Below are positions 1-8,174 of a DNA stretch of 64,000 nt, piece after piece. Both the position numbers and the translations under genes were made by a program. Each line of letters opens with the position of its first letter. The stretch's first letter is position 1. Source of the DNA: an uncultured Eggerthellaceae bacterium (GTDB lineage: Bacteria > Actinomycetota > Coriobacteriia > Coriobacteriales > Eggerthellaceae). The DNA is taken from contig CAJUQK010000009.1 in assembly GCA_910588205.1 (NCBI GenBank), forward strand, positions 10,326 through 74,325, written 5' to 3'. The notes beneath the pieces are model-generated. The model had not been told where the DNA came from and did no database searches. It saw nothing but the letters and a program-made list of their open reading frames with translations.

Positions 1-2382
1 GGCGGGAAGCGTCAGGGACTGGATGGGGGAACCCCGGAAGGATTCCTTCGCGATAGAGCTGACAGGATACGCCACATCACCGATGAATGCACTAGACGGA
101 ATGTTCAAAGAGGTGGCGAAGGTGGTACGACCAGACCAACCCACTTCCACCGTCATATCAGGAAGCAAGGTGAAGGTGAGACCAGCGGTGGCCGTGCCGG
201 GAACCAGTTGCTCGTCCGGTGCCTGCAGCTGCACGCTGCCGGAGATCTGGCCGTTCTCGTTCACCTCGGAGCCACCGGCAGATTCCAGGGTCTCCTGGCT
301 ACCGGCCTGACCGATCTGAGTGAAGCTGGTGAATCCGGCTTCTGCCCACACCGCGGTCGCCTCTTCGTCAGTGGAGGCGAGGGCAACGGTAGCCTTTTCC
401 ACCGTCGCCTGCTCGAAGGCCGGTGGGGTGTTCTGCTGCTCTTCGTCATCGATGACCACCGTGGTCTGAGCAGCAATAGAGGTGATGACCGCCGGGCTGA
501 CGATGGAGCTCAGCTGAACAGCGCTGGCGGAGAAGGCACCCGCGTCAATGGTGGTCACGGGGAGAGCCTGATCATTCAAGGTGGCCGTTTCCGGGATCAC
601 TGTTGCGGTGCCCGCTGCGGCAGCGCGAAGAGCCACAGCCAGGGAGTCATCCTCTTGGCTCCGCAGCAGGAGGTCAGCCGTGGAAGTCAGATGGGTGTTG
701 GCCTCAGGCACATGGAAGCCTGCAACGCCCTTCGCGTAGGGAGCAGCTTCGCTGAAGATCCCCGTGGCGTGTTCGGGCAGTTCCACGTTGCGCATGGCTG
801 AAGGGATATAGGCAACAGTGACACCTTCGGCATCCTGAACGGACTGCTCGAAATCGTTCGTCATGAGAAGAGTGCCCATGTGGCCCGCGAACACCGGATT
901 GCCCACGTTCACTTCGATGGTCTTCAGACTCTGGAAGACAGCCAGAGCGTCTACATCTATATATGTAAGGGAGTCGGGGAGGAGGAGCTTCTCCAGAGCA
1001 GGGTTCTTGGCGGAGATGCCAGCCGCCCCCGCGCCGTTGCCCAAGAGGTGCATATCCTTGATGGATGCATCTGCATTGGGATCCGCGGCGTTCCGAGCCT
1101 GGGTGGCTGCGCGCTCACCAAGAGCCACTACCTTATATTCGTTGCCCGCGCTGGAAACAGTGGCCGGTATCTCGATGGATTCCGCGCCCAGCTGGTCGTC
1201 CGTCAGGCCGATGATGGCGGCCTGGGGTTCGACCTGGAGAGCCGCCTGCTCATCCGGCGAGAAGATAGAACGGTAGGTAACACCGTCCACCTGGAAGACG
1301 TCCGTGTAAGCGTTCATTGACACGGTGCCGGTGATGGTGTTCCCTGAACCACCATTTTCCAGACGCGTGGTGGTGTTGATCATCTCGATGTTGGAGGGCG
1401 CCTCTGTAGTAGCAGCGTTCTCCACATTGGTGGCAGGGGTCTCCTGCGCAGCTTCGTTAGCGGAAGCAGGATCATCACCGAACGCGGAAGCGACGGTGCC
1501 AAAGCAGAGGCTGGCCGCGAGGGCAGCCGCTGTGAACATGCGGAACGCGACGCCCTTGCGTGCACGGCGTTCTCCCTTGGAGGGTTTCATGGAGCAGGCT
1601 TTGGCCTGCTTGGCTGATGTGGCTGTTTTGGCCTGCTTAGTTGAGACAGCCGCGTATGCCCGGAGACGCTTTGCAGCGTTCTCCACCACCGAGGATCCTT
1701 GCGTTGATGCTTTCTGTACGTTCATGGCAACCGCACCTTTATATATATGTAGGGTCTTGTTCGTCTTGTTGGAGGCAGATTTGCGGGACGCGATGGACGC
1801 GTAAGAATCAGCAGCGGCTGATGGGGTAGCCGATGCAGATTCAATAGAGGCGTCTTCGATGGAGTCCGACAGCACGGCTGACTGGGTTGTTGCCGTGCTG
1901 GCGCTGACGGCCCTGGGCGTGTCAGCGGATGAAGCACTTGGGGCGCTTAGGGCGCTTTCGAAATGCGCCTTGGCAGACGAGGCCGTTTCGTGCAGGTTCT
2001 GCACGGTGTCTTCGCATGAAGTGCGAAGGGTATCAGCGCGGCCAGGAGCCTTGGTGCTCGCAGGCATTGCCTCTGCTGATACGGTTTCTGCAGGGACGGT
2101 TTCTGCAGATACAGCTTCTGCAGGCACAACCTGTGCAGATACTACCCGGCCCCTGTTCACGGGGCAGGTGTTCGCAACGCGCACGCGCCGGACCCGTGAG
2201 GGTGATGAGGCGTGCTTCGGTGCAGCTGAGCGCTGAGCGTCAGCTGGGTTGGTGGCTTGCAGCTCAGACGTGCGGTCCGAACTCACATGCCGGGCATTGG
2301 AAAGCTTGGAGGCAAAGCGCTCACGCATAGCGTCGAGCTGATTGCCGCTCCTTCCCACGCCGAAACGTTCGTGATGTTCCAT
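1..2382 (-). CDS. BspA-type leucine-rich-repeat surface protein, 3' end outside window
   Basis: Open for 794 codons to the window edge. The C-terminal visible part ends in a BspA-type leucine-rich repeat (SSIAKESFRGSPIQSLTLPA), with earlier related segments such as IPATVSSAGNEYKVVALGER, so this is likely an exported cell-surface or adhesin-like protein. An export signal (basic KGERRARKG followed by FTAAALAASLCFGTVASAFG) lies about 270 codons after the first ATG. The preceding part is low-complexity and Ser/Ala/Glu/Thr-rich, with a 5-residue repeat (S/P-A-E-T/A-V). The first ATG (2382) has a GGGGA-type ribosome site; ATG 1725 has AAAGGTG at good spacing, and ATG 1590 lies just before the signal peptide. 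I report the longest frame, but 1725 may be the true start because a signal peptide buried 270 residues in would be unusual. Cell-wall anchor or further repeats would lie off the left edge. Confidence 0.75.
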   Translation of the reverse strand, partial: MEHHERFGVGRSGNQLDAMRERFASKLSNARHVSSDRTSELQATNPADAQRSAAPKHASSPSRVRRVRVANTCPVNRGRVVSAQVVPAEAVSAETVPAETVSAEAMPASTKAPGRADTLRTSCEDTVQNLHETASSAKAHFESALSAPSASSADTPRAVSASTATTQSAVLSDSIEDASIESASATPSAAADSYASIASRKSASNKTNKTLHIYKGAVAMNVQKASTQGSSVVENAAKRLRAYAAVSTKQAKTATSAKQAKACSMKPSKGERRARKGVAFRMFTAAALAASLCFGTVASAFGDDPASANEAAQETPATNVENAATTEAPSNIEMINTTTRLENGGSGNTITGTVSMNAYTDVFQVDGVTYRSIFSPDEQAALQVEPQAAIIGLTDDQLGAESIEIPATVSSAGNEYKVVALGERAATQARNAADPNADASIKDMHLLGNGAGAAGISAKNPALEKLLLPDSLTYIDVDALAVFQSLKTIEVNVGNPVFAGHMGTLLMTNDFEQSVQDAEGVTVAYIPSAMRNVELPEHATGIFSEAAPYAKGVAGFHVPEANTHLTSTADLLLRSQEDDSLAVALRAAAAGTATVIPETATLNDQALPVTTIDAGAFSASAVQLSSIVSPAVITSIAAQTTVVIDDEEQQNTPPAFEQATVEKATVALASTDEEATAVWAEAGFTSFTQIGQAGSQETLESAGGSEVNENGQISGSVQLQAPDEQLVPGTATAGLTFTLLPDMTVEVGWSGRTTFATSLNIPSSAFIGDVAYPVSSIAKESFRGSPIQSLTLPA
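2064..2142. repeat. 15-bp tandem repeat inside the surface-protein gene
   Basis: About five imperfect 15-bp units (type TCTGCAGAAACCGTC on the minus strand) encode SAQVV-PAEAV-SAETV-PAETV-SAEAM. The period is a multiple of three, so copy-number change would preserve the frame. Confidence 0.6.
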
Positions 2383-2540
2383 GTTCTTTTCCCCATCTGC
2401 GGGCATCAGCCCGCGGTTGTGGAACCCGCCACGAACGTTCTCGTTCCTGGCGCGTCCCGCTTCCTGCCTTGGTGTTTCCCAGCACCAACGTGGCGTATGT
2501 GCCTGCTATCCCTGCCGTTCTATCAAGCCCTTCTTGAGTG

Positions 2541-2568
2541 CTATACGTGCGCTCGCGCGCGCGTATAG
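2541..2568. other. GC-rich hairpin upstream of the surface-protein gene
   Basis: CTATACGTGCGC and GCGCGCGTATAG form a 12-bp stem with one wobble around a TCGC loop, about 160 bp upstream of the 2382 start. It could be a transcript structure or protein-binding site. No clear promoter is visible beside it. Confidence 0.4.
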
Positions 2569-2911
2569 GCATAGTTCGACAGATATAGCAATGTGCACTA
2601 TAACCGCAGGTCAGAACAAGTTTCAAATGGCATATCCATGCCTCAAATGTGGTGGAATTGTGTGGTACCTGAAGATGGCCTGAAATAGCCGTTGCTGAAT
2701 GGTAACTTTTCCCTGTTCGAGGGGTTGAACATGACTTGTGGTTTTGCGCAACCCCCAAATTGTTTTGGTGCGTTTCTTGGTGCTAAAAATGTTGAAGATT
2801 TTTGTAAAAACCTTCAAATTTCCACAACTTTTTAACGCCGTTTTCCTTGAACGTGACCGGATGACGGTAAGCGGCTTTTTGTCAAGAGGCGCGTCTGAGG
2901 GAGGGCATGGA

Positions 2912-3268
2912 GGGCCGAACACGTTCGGTCCCTACGGATGATGTTGCGTTTTTTGGGTTGTTGCATTGGGCCGAGCTAGCTCGGCCCCTACGAGAGGTGC
3001 TGGTGTGATGTTCGGAGTTGTAACGTTCGGGCCGAGCCAGCTCGGCCCCTACGAGGGGCTTGCATCCGATTCCCGTAGGGGCGGACCGTGATCAGCCCTC
3101 TGGGACACCCGGGTGAACCCAGTATGTCAGGCCACCCGGTAGGTGCCGCAATGAAAATGTTGCGCGTGACCTTCGCGCAACGCATTCCCGCGCGAAGCGC
3201 GGCGCATCCGATCCGGTTGCGTTTTCCGGGGTGCAACGTTCGGGCCGAGCCAGCTCGGCCCCTACGCG
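2912..3268. repeat. Cluster of dispersed palindromic repeats in a 915-bp gene-free stretch
   Basis: The region 2383-3297 has no convincing gene. It holds palindromes of the type GGGCCGAGC-n-GCTCGGCCCCTACG at 2912-2937, 2968-2994, 3029-3055 and 3242-3268, plus a reverse-oriented GTAGGGGCGGA copy at 3075-3098. Copies are often preceded by a loosely conserved spacer resembling GTGATGTTGCGTTTTCTGG. The left part (2600-2870) is AT-rich with nothing recognisable. The same family recurs at 7.0, 12.1-12.3, 22.3, 25.0 and 33.6 kb. Confidence 0.8.
3074..3186. repeat. Composite 113-bp repeat, copy A
   Basis: Starts with GTAGGGGCGGACCGTGATC and ends with GTTGCGCGTGACCTTCGCGCAACGCAT. It matches 12286-12398 nearly base for base in the right half (GTCAGG..CCGG.AGGTG..GCAATGAA.ATGTTGCGCG). 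It contains an outer GGGGCGGA palindrome and an inner GTTGCGCG/CGCGCAAC hairpin. Compatible differences in the inner hairpin (GACC versus GATC) suggest a structured element. Confidence 0.7.
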
Positions 3269-3297
3269 AGGTGCTGTGCCGGCTACTCGGGTGAACT

Positions 3298-4308
3298 CTA
3301 TCGCTCGAAGGCGGCGCGACCAGCTGCCACGCACACCAGCTCGTTCAGCACGGCAGGCATGGTGAGCCCCGCCGCCTTACACGCGGTTGGGAACAGAGAA
3401 TGGCTGGTCATACCAGGGGAAACGTCCACTTCGAAGCACTTAGCCTGGGCACCATCCCAGATCATATCGATACGCCCAAGATCACGCACGCTATAGGCCC
3501 GGTACACCTCAAGGGCAGCTCGCTCTATCTCGGCGCGAATGGCCTCCGCTTCAGCTGGATCCGACGAAAGAGACTCCGGCCGTACGGGGCAGAAGAAATC
3601 CACCTTGTCCACATCCAAGCGGGCTTCAGAATCGTAGAATTCGCCTTTCGCCACGATCTCAACCGGGGGGAGCACATGGGCGTCCCAGCCCGTCCCCAGG
3701 ATGGATACAGAGAGCTCAACACCGTTTATCCACTGTTCGATATTGACCGCGTTGTCATAGGAGAGCGCATCGAGAATAGCTTCGCCCAGGTGCTCTTTGT
3801 CAGTCACCTTATGGATACCCAGCGCGCTTCCACCATGGGCGGGTTTCACCGCCACGGGATACCCGCCAATGACCCGCTCAGAGATGAGATCAAGAGCTGC
3901 AGCTGCTCCCATCTCCAGGAAAGCATCCTTCGATATGAACACGCCTTGGGGCCAAGAGGCGTTCCCTGATTCACCTGTAATCTCACGGTATTTGTTAAGG
4001 CTGGAGTGCAGGGCATCTTTGTTGTACGCACGATGGCAAACGCTGGCGGGAGAACCCACGAAGGGAATGCCCAGGAATTCCAACAGACTTTGGATAGTGC
4101 CGTCTTCGCCATGCTTGCCGTGAAGCGCGTTGTAGACAACGTCGGGCTTTTCACTGCGCAGCGTAGGCACCAGCTCTTTCGTGGTGTCCAGCGGAACCAC
4201 TTTGTGACCTGCTTCGGTGAGCGCGTCACACACGAGCTTGCCGCTTTCCAGCGAGAATTCGCGTTCGAAGGACTGACCGCCCATGAGAACCGCAACTTTA
4301 AGTGCCAT
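3298..4308 (-). CDS. ddl: Divergent D-alanine--D-alanine ligase paralogue
   Basis: A 336-residue ATP-grasp ligase of the Ddl family, which joins two D-amino acids for peptidoglycan precursors. N-terminal GGQSFEREFSLESG, HGKHGEDGT, and C-terminal DLGRIDMIWD and PGMTSHSLFPTACKAAG fit the family and length. Several conserved active-site positions differ: KPAHGGSALG has Ser-Ala where GSSxG is usual; the omega-loop reads FYDSEARLD where Ddl enzymes usually have YDYxAKY (Lys-Tyr replaced by Arg-Leu); and the metal-binding E-x-N is EVD. A second, canonical Ddl lies at 7109-8065. The ATG follows AAAGGAACGG. It sits 12 bp downstream of the aminotransferase gene on the same strand, so the two are probably cotranscribed. 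Altered substrate choice is an inference; a poorly active or D-Ala-D-Ala-making enzyme is also possible. Confidence 0.9.
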   Translation of the reverse strand: MALKVAVLMGGQSFEREFSLESGKLVCDALTEAGHKVVPLDTTKELVPTLRSEKPDVVYNALHGKHGEDGTIQSLLEFLGIPFVGSPASVCHRAYNKDALHSSLNKYREITGESGNASWPQGVFISKDAFLEMGAAAALDLISERVIGGYPVAVKPAHGGSALGIHKVTDKEHLGEAILDALSYDNAVNIEQWINGVELSVSILGTGWDAHVLPPVEIVAKGEFYDSEARLDVDKVDFFCPVRPESLSSDPAEAEAIRAEIERAALEVYRAYSVRDLGRIDMIWDGAQAKCFEVDVSPGMTSHSLFPTACKAAGLTMPAVLNELVCVAAGRAAFER

Positions 4309-4320
4309 TTCCGTTCCTTT

Positions 4321-5586
4321 CTATAAAGCGCCCGCTTCGATGAAGACCCGGTAGAGCTCGAGACGGGCTTCAATGACCTCAGCCAAACGACGTATAGCCT
4401 CCGTGATGTTCTGGGGGCTCTCATAGCTGAAGTTGATGCGCATGCTGTTCTTGCCCGCGGAGCCGTTGGGGTAGAAAGAATCCCCAGGCACATAGGTGAC
4501 GCCCGCTTCAAGGGCCTCGGCCAGCATACTGCCCGTATCCACGTATTCCGGCAGCGTAACCCATACGAAGAGGCCGCCTTCCGGGTGTGTCCATGTGGCT
4601 TCGGGCGGGAAGAATTCCTCTAGGGCCGCCAACATAGCATCGCGGCGGGTGGTATAGGTTTGGATGAACCGCTGGAGCGTTCGCTGCCAGGGAATGTCTT
4701 CGAAATAGTGCTGGACGATGGCCTGGTCCATAGAGCTGCCGCACAGATCAGCACCTTGTTTGGCCAACAGAACCTTGGTGAGGACGTGTCGCGGAGCCAC
4801 GATCCATCCGCACCGGAGGCCCGGAGCGAAGATCTTCGAGATGGTCCCCAGGTAGATGACCTGGTCATCTAGGACCTTCAGAGGGATCTGATGGCCCCCG
4901 TCGAAGCGAATACGGCCGTAGGGATCGTCCTCGATGATGAGGAAATCGTACTCGTGAGAGAGCTCGATCAGCCGACGGCGGCGTTCAGGGGTCATGGTGA
5001 CGCCGCTGGGATTTTGGAAGTTGGGAATGACGTAGGCGAACTTGAGCCGAGGGTTGCCTTTTCCAATGCGCTTGAGCTCTTCCTCGAGAAGGTCCATGCG
5101 CATGCCATCTTCGTCCATCTCGATGGCGTGGATATCCGGTTCATAGGCTGAGAAGGCCTGAAGAGCGCCCAGATAGGTGGGACCCTCGGTGAGGATGATA
5201 TCCCCTGGGTTTATGAACACCTTCGCCAACAAATCCAGCGCTTCTTGTGCCCCCGTTGTCAACACGACATTCTGGGGTTTTGCACGTACCCCGATGTCCC
5301 GCAGTAGATGGGTGACTACCCTCCGCGTTTCCGGGCGGCCATCTGTGGGCCCATATTGGAAGGCGACGGAGCGATCATGGATATCTGCTACAGCAGCCAT
5401 CATGGCGTGGTAGACATCCTCCTTAGGAAGCAACCGCACGTCAGGCATACCCCCCGAGAGAGAGATGATGTCAGGCCGGGTGGCCGCAGAGAAAAGGTCT
5501 CTGACCGGGGAGGAGCGCATCTTATGGATGCGGGATGCTACTTTACCGTCAGAAGTGTCGAATTCAAGATGAGCTGTGCCTGACAT
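4321..5586 (-). CDS. PLP-dependent aminotransferase, class I/II (2-aminoadipate/MocR-like catalytic domain)
   Basis: A 421-residue fold-type I aminotransferase. IISLSGGMPDVRLLP near the N-terminus, the FQNPSGVTM substrate/PLP region and the Schiff-base lysine in GTISKIFAPGLRCGW are all visible, as is a C-terminal GGLFVWVTLP segment. This grouping (LysN/aromatic/MocR catalytic-domain relatives, here without a helix-turn-helix domain) transfers amino groups between amino acids and 2-oxoacids in the cytoplasm; the exact substrate cannot be read. ATG 5586 follows AAGGAGCATC. It is the upstream gene of a two-gene unit with the divergent Ddl, which hints at amino-acid supply for that ligase, but this is inference from position only. 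Confidence 0.88.
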   Translation of the reverse strand: MSGTAHLEFDTSDGKVASRIHKMRSSPVRDLFSAATRPDIISLSGGMPDVRLLPKEDVYHAMMAAVADIHDRSVAFQYGPTDGRPETRRVVTHLLRDIGVRAKPQNVVLTTGAQEALDLLAKVFINPGDIILTEGPTYLGALQAFSAYEPDIHAIEMDEDGMRMDLLEEELKRIGKGNPRLKFAYVIPNFQNPSGVTMTPERRRRLIELSHEYDFLIIEDDPYGRIRFDGGHQIPLKVLDDQVIYLGTISKIFAPGLRCGWIVAPRHVLTKVLLAKQGADLCGSSMDQAIVQHYFEDIPWQRTLQRFIQTYTTRRDAMLAALEEFFPPEATWTHPEGGLFVWVTLPEYVDTGSMLAEALEAGVTYVPGDSFYPNGSAGKNSMRINFSYESPQNITEAIRRLAEVIEARLELYRVFIEAGAL

Positions 5587-5778
5587 GATGCTCCTTGGTT
5601 GGTCTGTGCTGCGGTTCGAGCTCCGTTTCTGGCAGTGTAGTGCAGAGACGAGGCTGCTTGAACGATGCTCTTGCTATGAGCATTGATTGTAGCCGAGCGG
5701 TGAGAAGGCGTGTAGGTATCCACAAAGCCAAGAAGACTATACTGTCCGCTATGGAAAACGATGTGCAAAGGTGGATCT

Positions 5779-6012
5779 ATGGACCTCAATGAGCTCTATC
5801 ACTTCCTCTTCGAGACCTATCCGGGGATCGGCGTTCTCGTTGGCTCAGGGTTGGTCTTGAGCATCTTGGTCTGCGCGATCTTAGAACTCAGGACGCGAAA
5901 GCTCTATAAGAACCATGAACCAGCGGAGGATGACTGGTCCTTGTTCTATGACGAAGTTTTGGAAGGTGAAGAGGAAGAAGAAAAGAAAGAGCAGCGAAAG
6001 AGCGAAGAATAA
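5779..6012 (+). CDS. Small single-pass membrane protein with acidic tail
   Basis: Encodes 77 residues: a short N-terminal segment, one hydrophobic helix (about residues 16-38), then a charged cytoplasmic tail ending in a Glu/Lys run (EGEEEEEKKEQ). The ATG at 5779 follows AAAGGTGG and is preferred over the in-frame ATG at 5761. It lies 52 bp upstream of the pyridoxal-kinase gene on the same strand and is divergent from the aminotransferase; a TATACT element at 5738-5743 may be its -10. I do not recognise the family. Confidence 0.6.
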   Translation: MDLNELYHFLFETYPGIGVLVGSGLVLSILVCAILELRTRKLYKNHEPAEDDWSLFYDEVLEGEEEEEKKEQRKSEE

Positions 6013-6064
6013 GAGTGGATACCTGAAGGATATTCGCGAACATTTGAGGAAAGAGGACGAAACC

Positions 6065-6997
6065 ATGCAGCACTTCAATGAAACAGATGTGAATGATGAG
6101 CAGATCCATGGTGACCCTGAACCGGTATTCCTTTATCAACGAGAAGGGTCTTATATCCCCCGCATAGCTGCTGTTCATGACCTCTGTGGCTACGGCAAGT
6201 GCTCTTTAGGTGTGGCTATTCCTGTACTCTCTGCCGCCGGATGCGATGTGTGCCCCGTCCCTACGGGCCTCTTCTCATCCCATACTGCATTCCCCGGGTG
6301 GTATATGCACGACACGACGGATATCCTGGAAGACTACTTGAACGCCTGGAAGGGCATCGATGTGCAGATCGATGCTGTGTATTCTGGTTTTCTTGGAGCT
6401 CCAGAGCAGGTGGATGTGATTCGCTCACTCTATGCAGGATACCCTCAGGCCATCAAGTTCGTTGACCCGGTCATGGCGGATCACGGCAAGGTCTACCCTA
6501 CCTACACGCCCGAGCTTTGCTCTGCTATGGCGGAGTTAGCGAAGGCGGCAGATGTACTGACCCCCAACCTCACCGAAGCAGCCATCATCCTTGGGGAGCC
6601 TATCGGAGATGCCTGGGGTGGTGTGGATATCTCTGATGATGAAGCTTCTCGCCTCGTGCATGCTTTATTGGACCTTGGTGCGAAGAATGTCGTCCTTAAA
6701 GGTATCCAACGGGAAGGCGAGACGGTCATCCGTAACTTCGTAGGAGGTGAAGGGATGTCTGATATCGTTGAGGTTGAGAACGAATATGTCCCGTATATGC
6801 TCCATGGTACTGGTGATGTGTATGCCTCTTGCGTGCTTGCGGGTTTGATGGCAGGCCGCTCATTGGTGGAATCTGTGGCATTTGCCGGGAACTTCGTTCA
6901 TGACGCGATGATCGTTTCAGCGAAGCAGCCGAATTTCATGGATCGCGGTGTCAGCTTCGAGCTACTGTTGGGCCAAGTGAGCCAGTTGTTGTCGTAG
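6065..6997 (+). CDS. pdxK: Pyridoxal/pyridoxamine kinase
   Basis: A 310-residue ribokinase-superfamily enzyme that phosphorylates pyridoxal or pyridoxamine in the PLP salvage pathway. Family marks are IAAVHDLCGYGKCSLGVAIP at the N-terminus, the DPVMADHGKVY motif, LTPNLTEAAIILG, and the catalytic anion-hole sequence HGTGDVYASCVLAG. The ATG at 6065 follows GAGGAAAGAGGACG; an upstream in-frame extension would overlap the preceding gene and lacks similarity. It has a slightly longer N-terminus than typical 280-290 residue relatives. PLP made here would serve enzymes such as the neighbouring aminotransferase, though no operon link is implied. A palindromic repeat follows the stop codon. Confidence 0.85.
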   Translation: MQHFNETDVNDEQIHGDPEPVFLYQREGSYIPRIAAVHDLCGYGKCSLGVAIPVLSAAGCDVCPVPTGLFSSHTAFPGWYMHDTTDILEDYLNAWKGIDVQIDAVYSGFLGAPEQVDVIRSLYAGYPQAIKFVDPVMADHGKVYPTYTPELCSAMAELAKAADVLTPNLTEAAIILGEPIGDAWGGVDISDDEASRLVHALLDLGAKNVVLKGIQREGETVIRNFVGGEGMSDIVEVENEYVPYMLHGTGDVYASCVLAGLMAGRSLVESVAFAGNFVHDAMIVSAKQPNFMDRGVSFELLLGQVSQLLS

Positions 6998-7004
6998 GGT
7001 TTTT

Positions 7005-7030
7005 AGGCCGACCTCGGTCGGCCCCTACGG
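7005..7030. repeat. Dispersed palindromic repeat
   Basis: AGGCCGACC-TC-GGTCGGCCCCTACG, seven bases after the kinase stop codon and followed by the GTGATGTTG spacer seen at other copies. It may act as a transcript-end hairpin. Confidence 0.75.
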
Positions 7031-7108
7031 GTGATGTTGTATTTCTTATCCTGGTTGAGAGCCGTTCTAAAGGGTAGTTTTAACCTTTTTGGTATACACG
7101 CTCATAAA

Positions 7109-8065
7109 TTATGCATTTGCCTTCTTAAAAGCGCTCTCAATAAGCCGCACACAAAGCGCCGGGAAACTGATTCCGGCTGCCTTCGCTGCATCTGGAAGAA
7201 GTGACGTGGTGGTCATACCAGGAAGCGTATTCGTCTCAAGCACCCAGGGGTTATGATTTGCGTCTAGAATGAAATCCGTTCGTGACACACCGTGGCAAGA
7301 GAGCGCATTATGGGCTTCGACAGCAAGCTGCTTGATCTTCGTTGTGTCTTCTTCCGACAGACGTGCGGGACAGATATGCTCCGATCCACCCGGCGCGTAC
7401 TTGGAATCAAAATCATAGGATTCTGCACGTGGAATGATCTCTATGATCGGAAGCGCCTCGGCTGTATCCCCTGCACCAAGCACCACAACAGTCAATTCTG
7501 TGCCAGTGATGTATTGTTCGATGAGGGCAGCTGTGTCTATCTCTAATGCATCATGGATGGCTTGAGTAAGAGCTTCTTCACCTTCTACGATGTAGATGCC
7601 GAGCGAAGACCCTTCAGTAGCTGCTTTGACCACGCACTTCTGCCCGAGCTTCTTGACGATATCCGCCGTTAAGAATGGCTCTCCCCGCCGGATGTACAGG
7701 GATTTCGGCGTAGGAACCCCTGCGTGTTGATAGAGGATCTTTGCTTTCTGTTTATCAATGCACACCGCGCTGCCGAAGACCCCGGATCCGGTGTAGGGAA
7801 GATGGATAGTCTCAAGAAAGCCCTGGATAGTGCCATCTTCGCCTCCCTTTCCATGAAGCGCTAAGAAGGCTACATCGAAAGAACCTGTGATGAGGGTTTT
7901 GATGTCTTCTTCCTTCGTAGGATCAAGCCACTCTACCTGGTATCCAGCCTCGTTGAGCGCGGTGAGCGCGCCTTCTTTAGAGGCAAGGGATATCTCCCGC
8001 TCACCACTGGTTCCGCCTGCTATCAAAGCAACCTTACAATCTTGGGGAGCGGGTATATGGAACAT
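7109..8065 (-). CDS. ddl: D-alanine--D-alanine ligase (canonical)
   Basis: A 318-residue ATP-grasp enzyme making D-Ala-D-Ala for peptidoglycan stem peptides. It retains the usual features: AGGTSGEREISLASKEG, LHGKGGEDGTIQG, TEGSSLGIYIV, the omega-loop YDFDSKY with the Lys-Tyr pair expected of dipeptide-forming enzymes, and VLETNTLPGMTTTSLLP with the metal-binding Asn. This contrasts with the paralogue at 3298-4308, so this copy is the likelier housekeeping Ddl. ATG 8065 follows a purine-rich AGAGAAAGAGA. It is divergently arranged with rlmN. No van-type neighbours (dehydrogenase, D,D-dipeptidase) are present. Confidence 0.93.
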   Translation of the reverse strand: MFHIPAPQDCKVALIAGGTSGEREISLASKEGALTALNEAGYQVEWLDPTKEEDIKTLITGSFDVAFLALHGKGGEDGTIQGFLETIHLPYTGSGVFGSAVCIDKQKAKILYQHAGVPTPKSLYIRRGEPFLTADIVKKLGQKCVVKAATEGSSLGIYIVEGEEALTQAIHDALEIDTAALIEQYITGTELTVVVLGAGDTAEALPIIEIIPRAESYDFDSKYAPGGSEHICPARLSEEDTTKIKQLAVEAHNALSCHGVSRTDFILDANHNPWVLETNTLPGMTTTSLLPDAAKAAGISFPALCVRLIESAFKKANA

Positions 8066-8174
8066 ATGTTCTCTTTCTCTCTAGGAAACTATGAGAAGTA
8101 TAATTGCGAGCAAGCTTGTTGTCACTGCGGAACGTAGAGGTAGATGCATTCTTGATCATGAGATAGAGGTTCCA

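Noticed and set aside
208..2330. Several plus-strand open frames of 100-200 codons
   Set aside because: They are antisense to the minus-strand surface-protein frame and show arginine- and serine-rich translations without motifs or ribosome sites.
2912..3268. Possible CRISPR array
   Set aside because: Repeats are palindromic, variable in stem sequence, irregularly spaced, and there are no cas genes.
3298..8065. Vancomycin-resistance cluster
   Set aside because: No vanH or vanX-like gene beside either Ddl; one Ddl is canonical and the other does not match the VanA-type loop.
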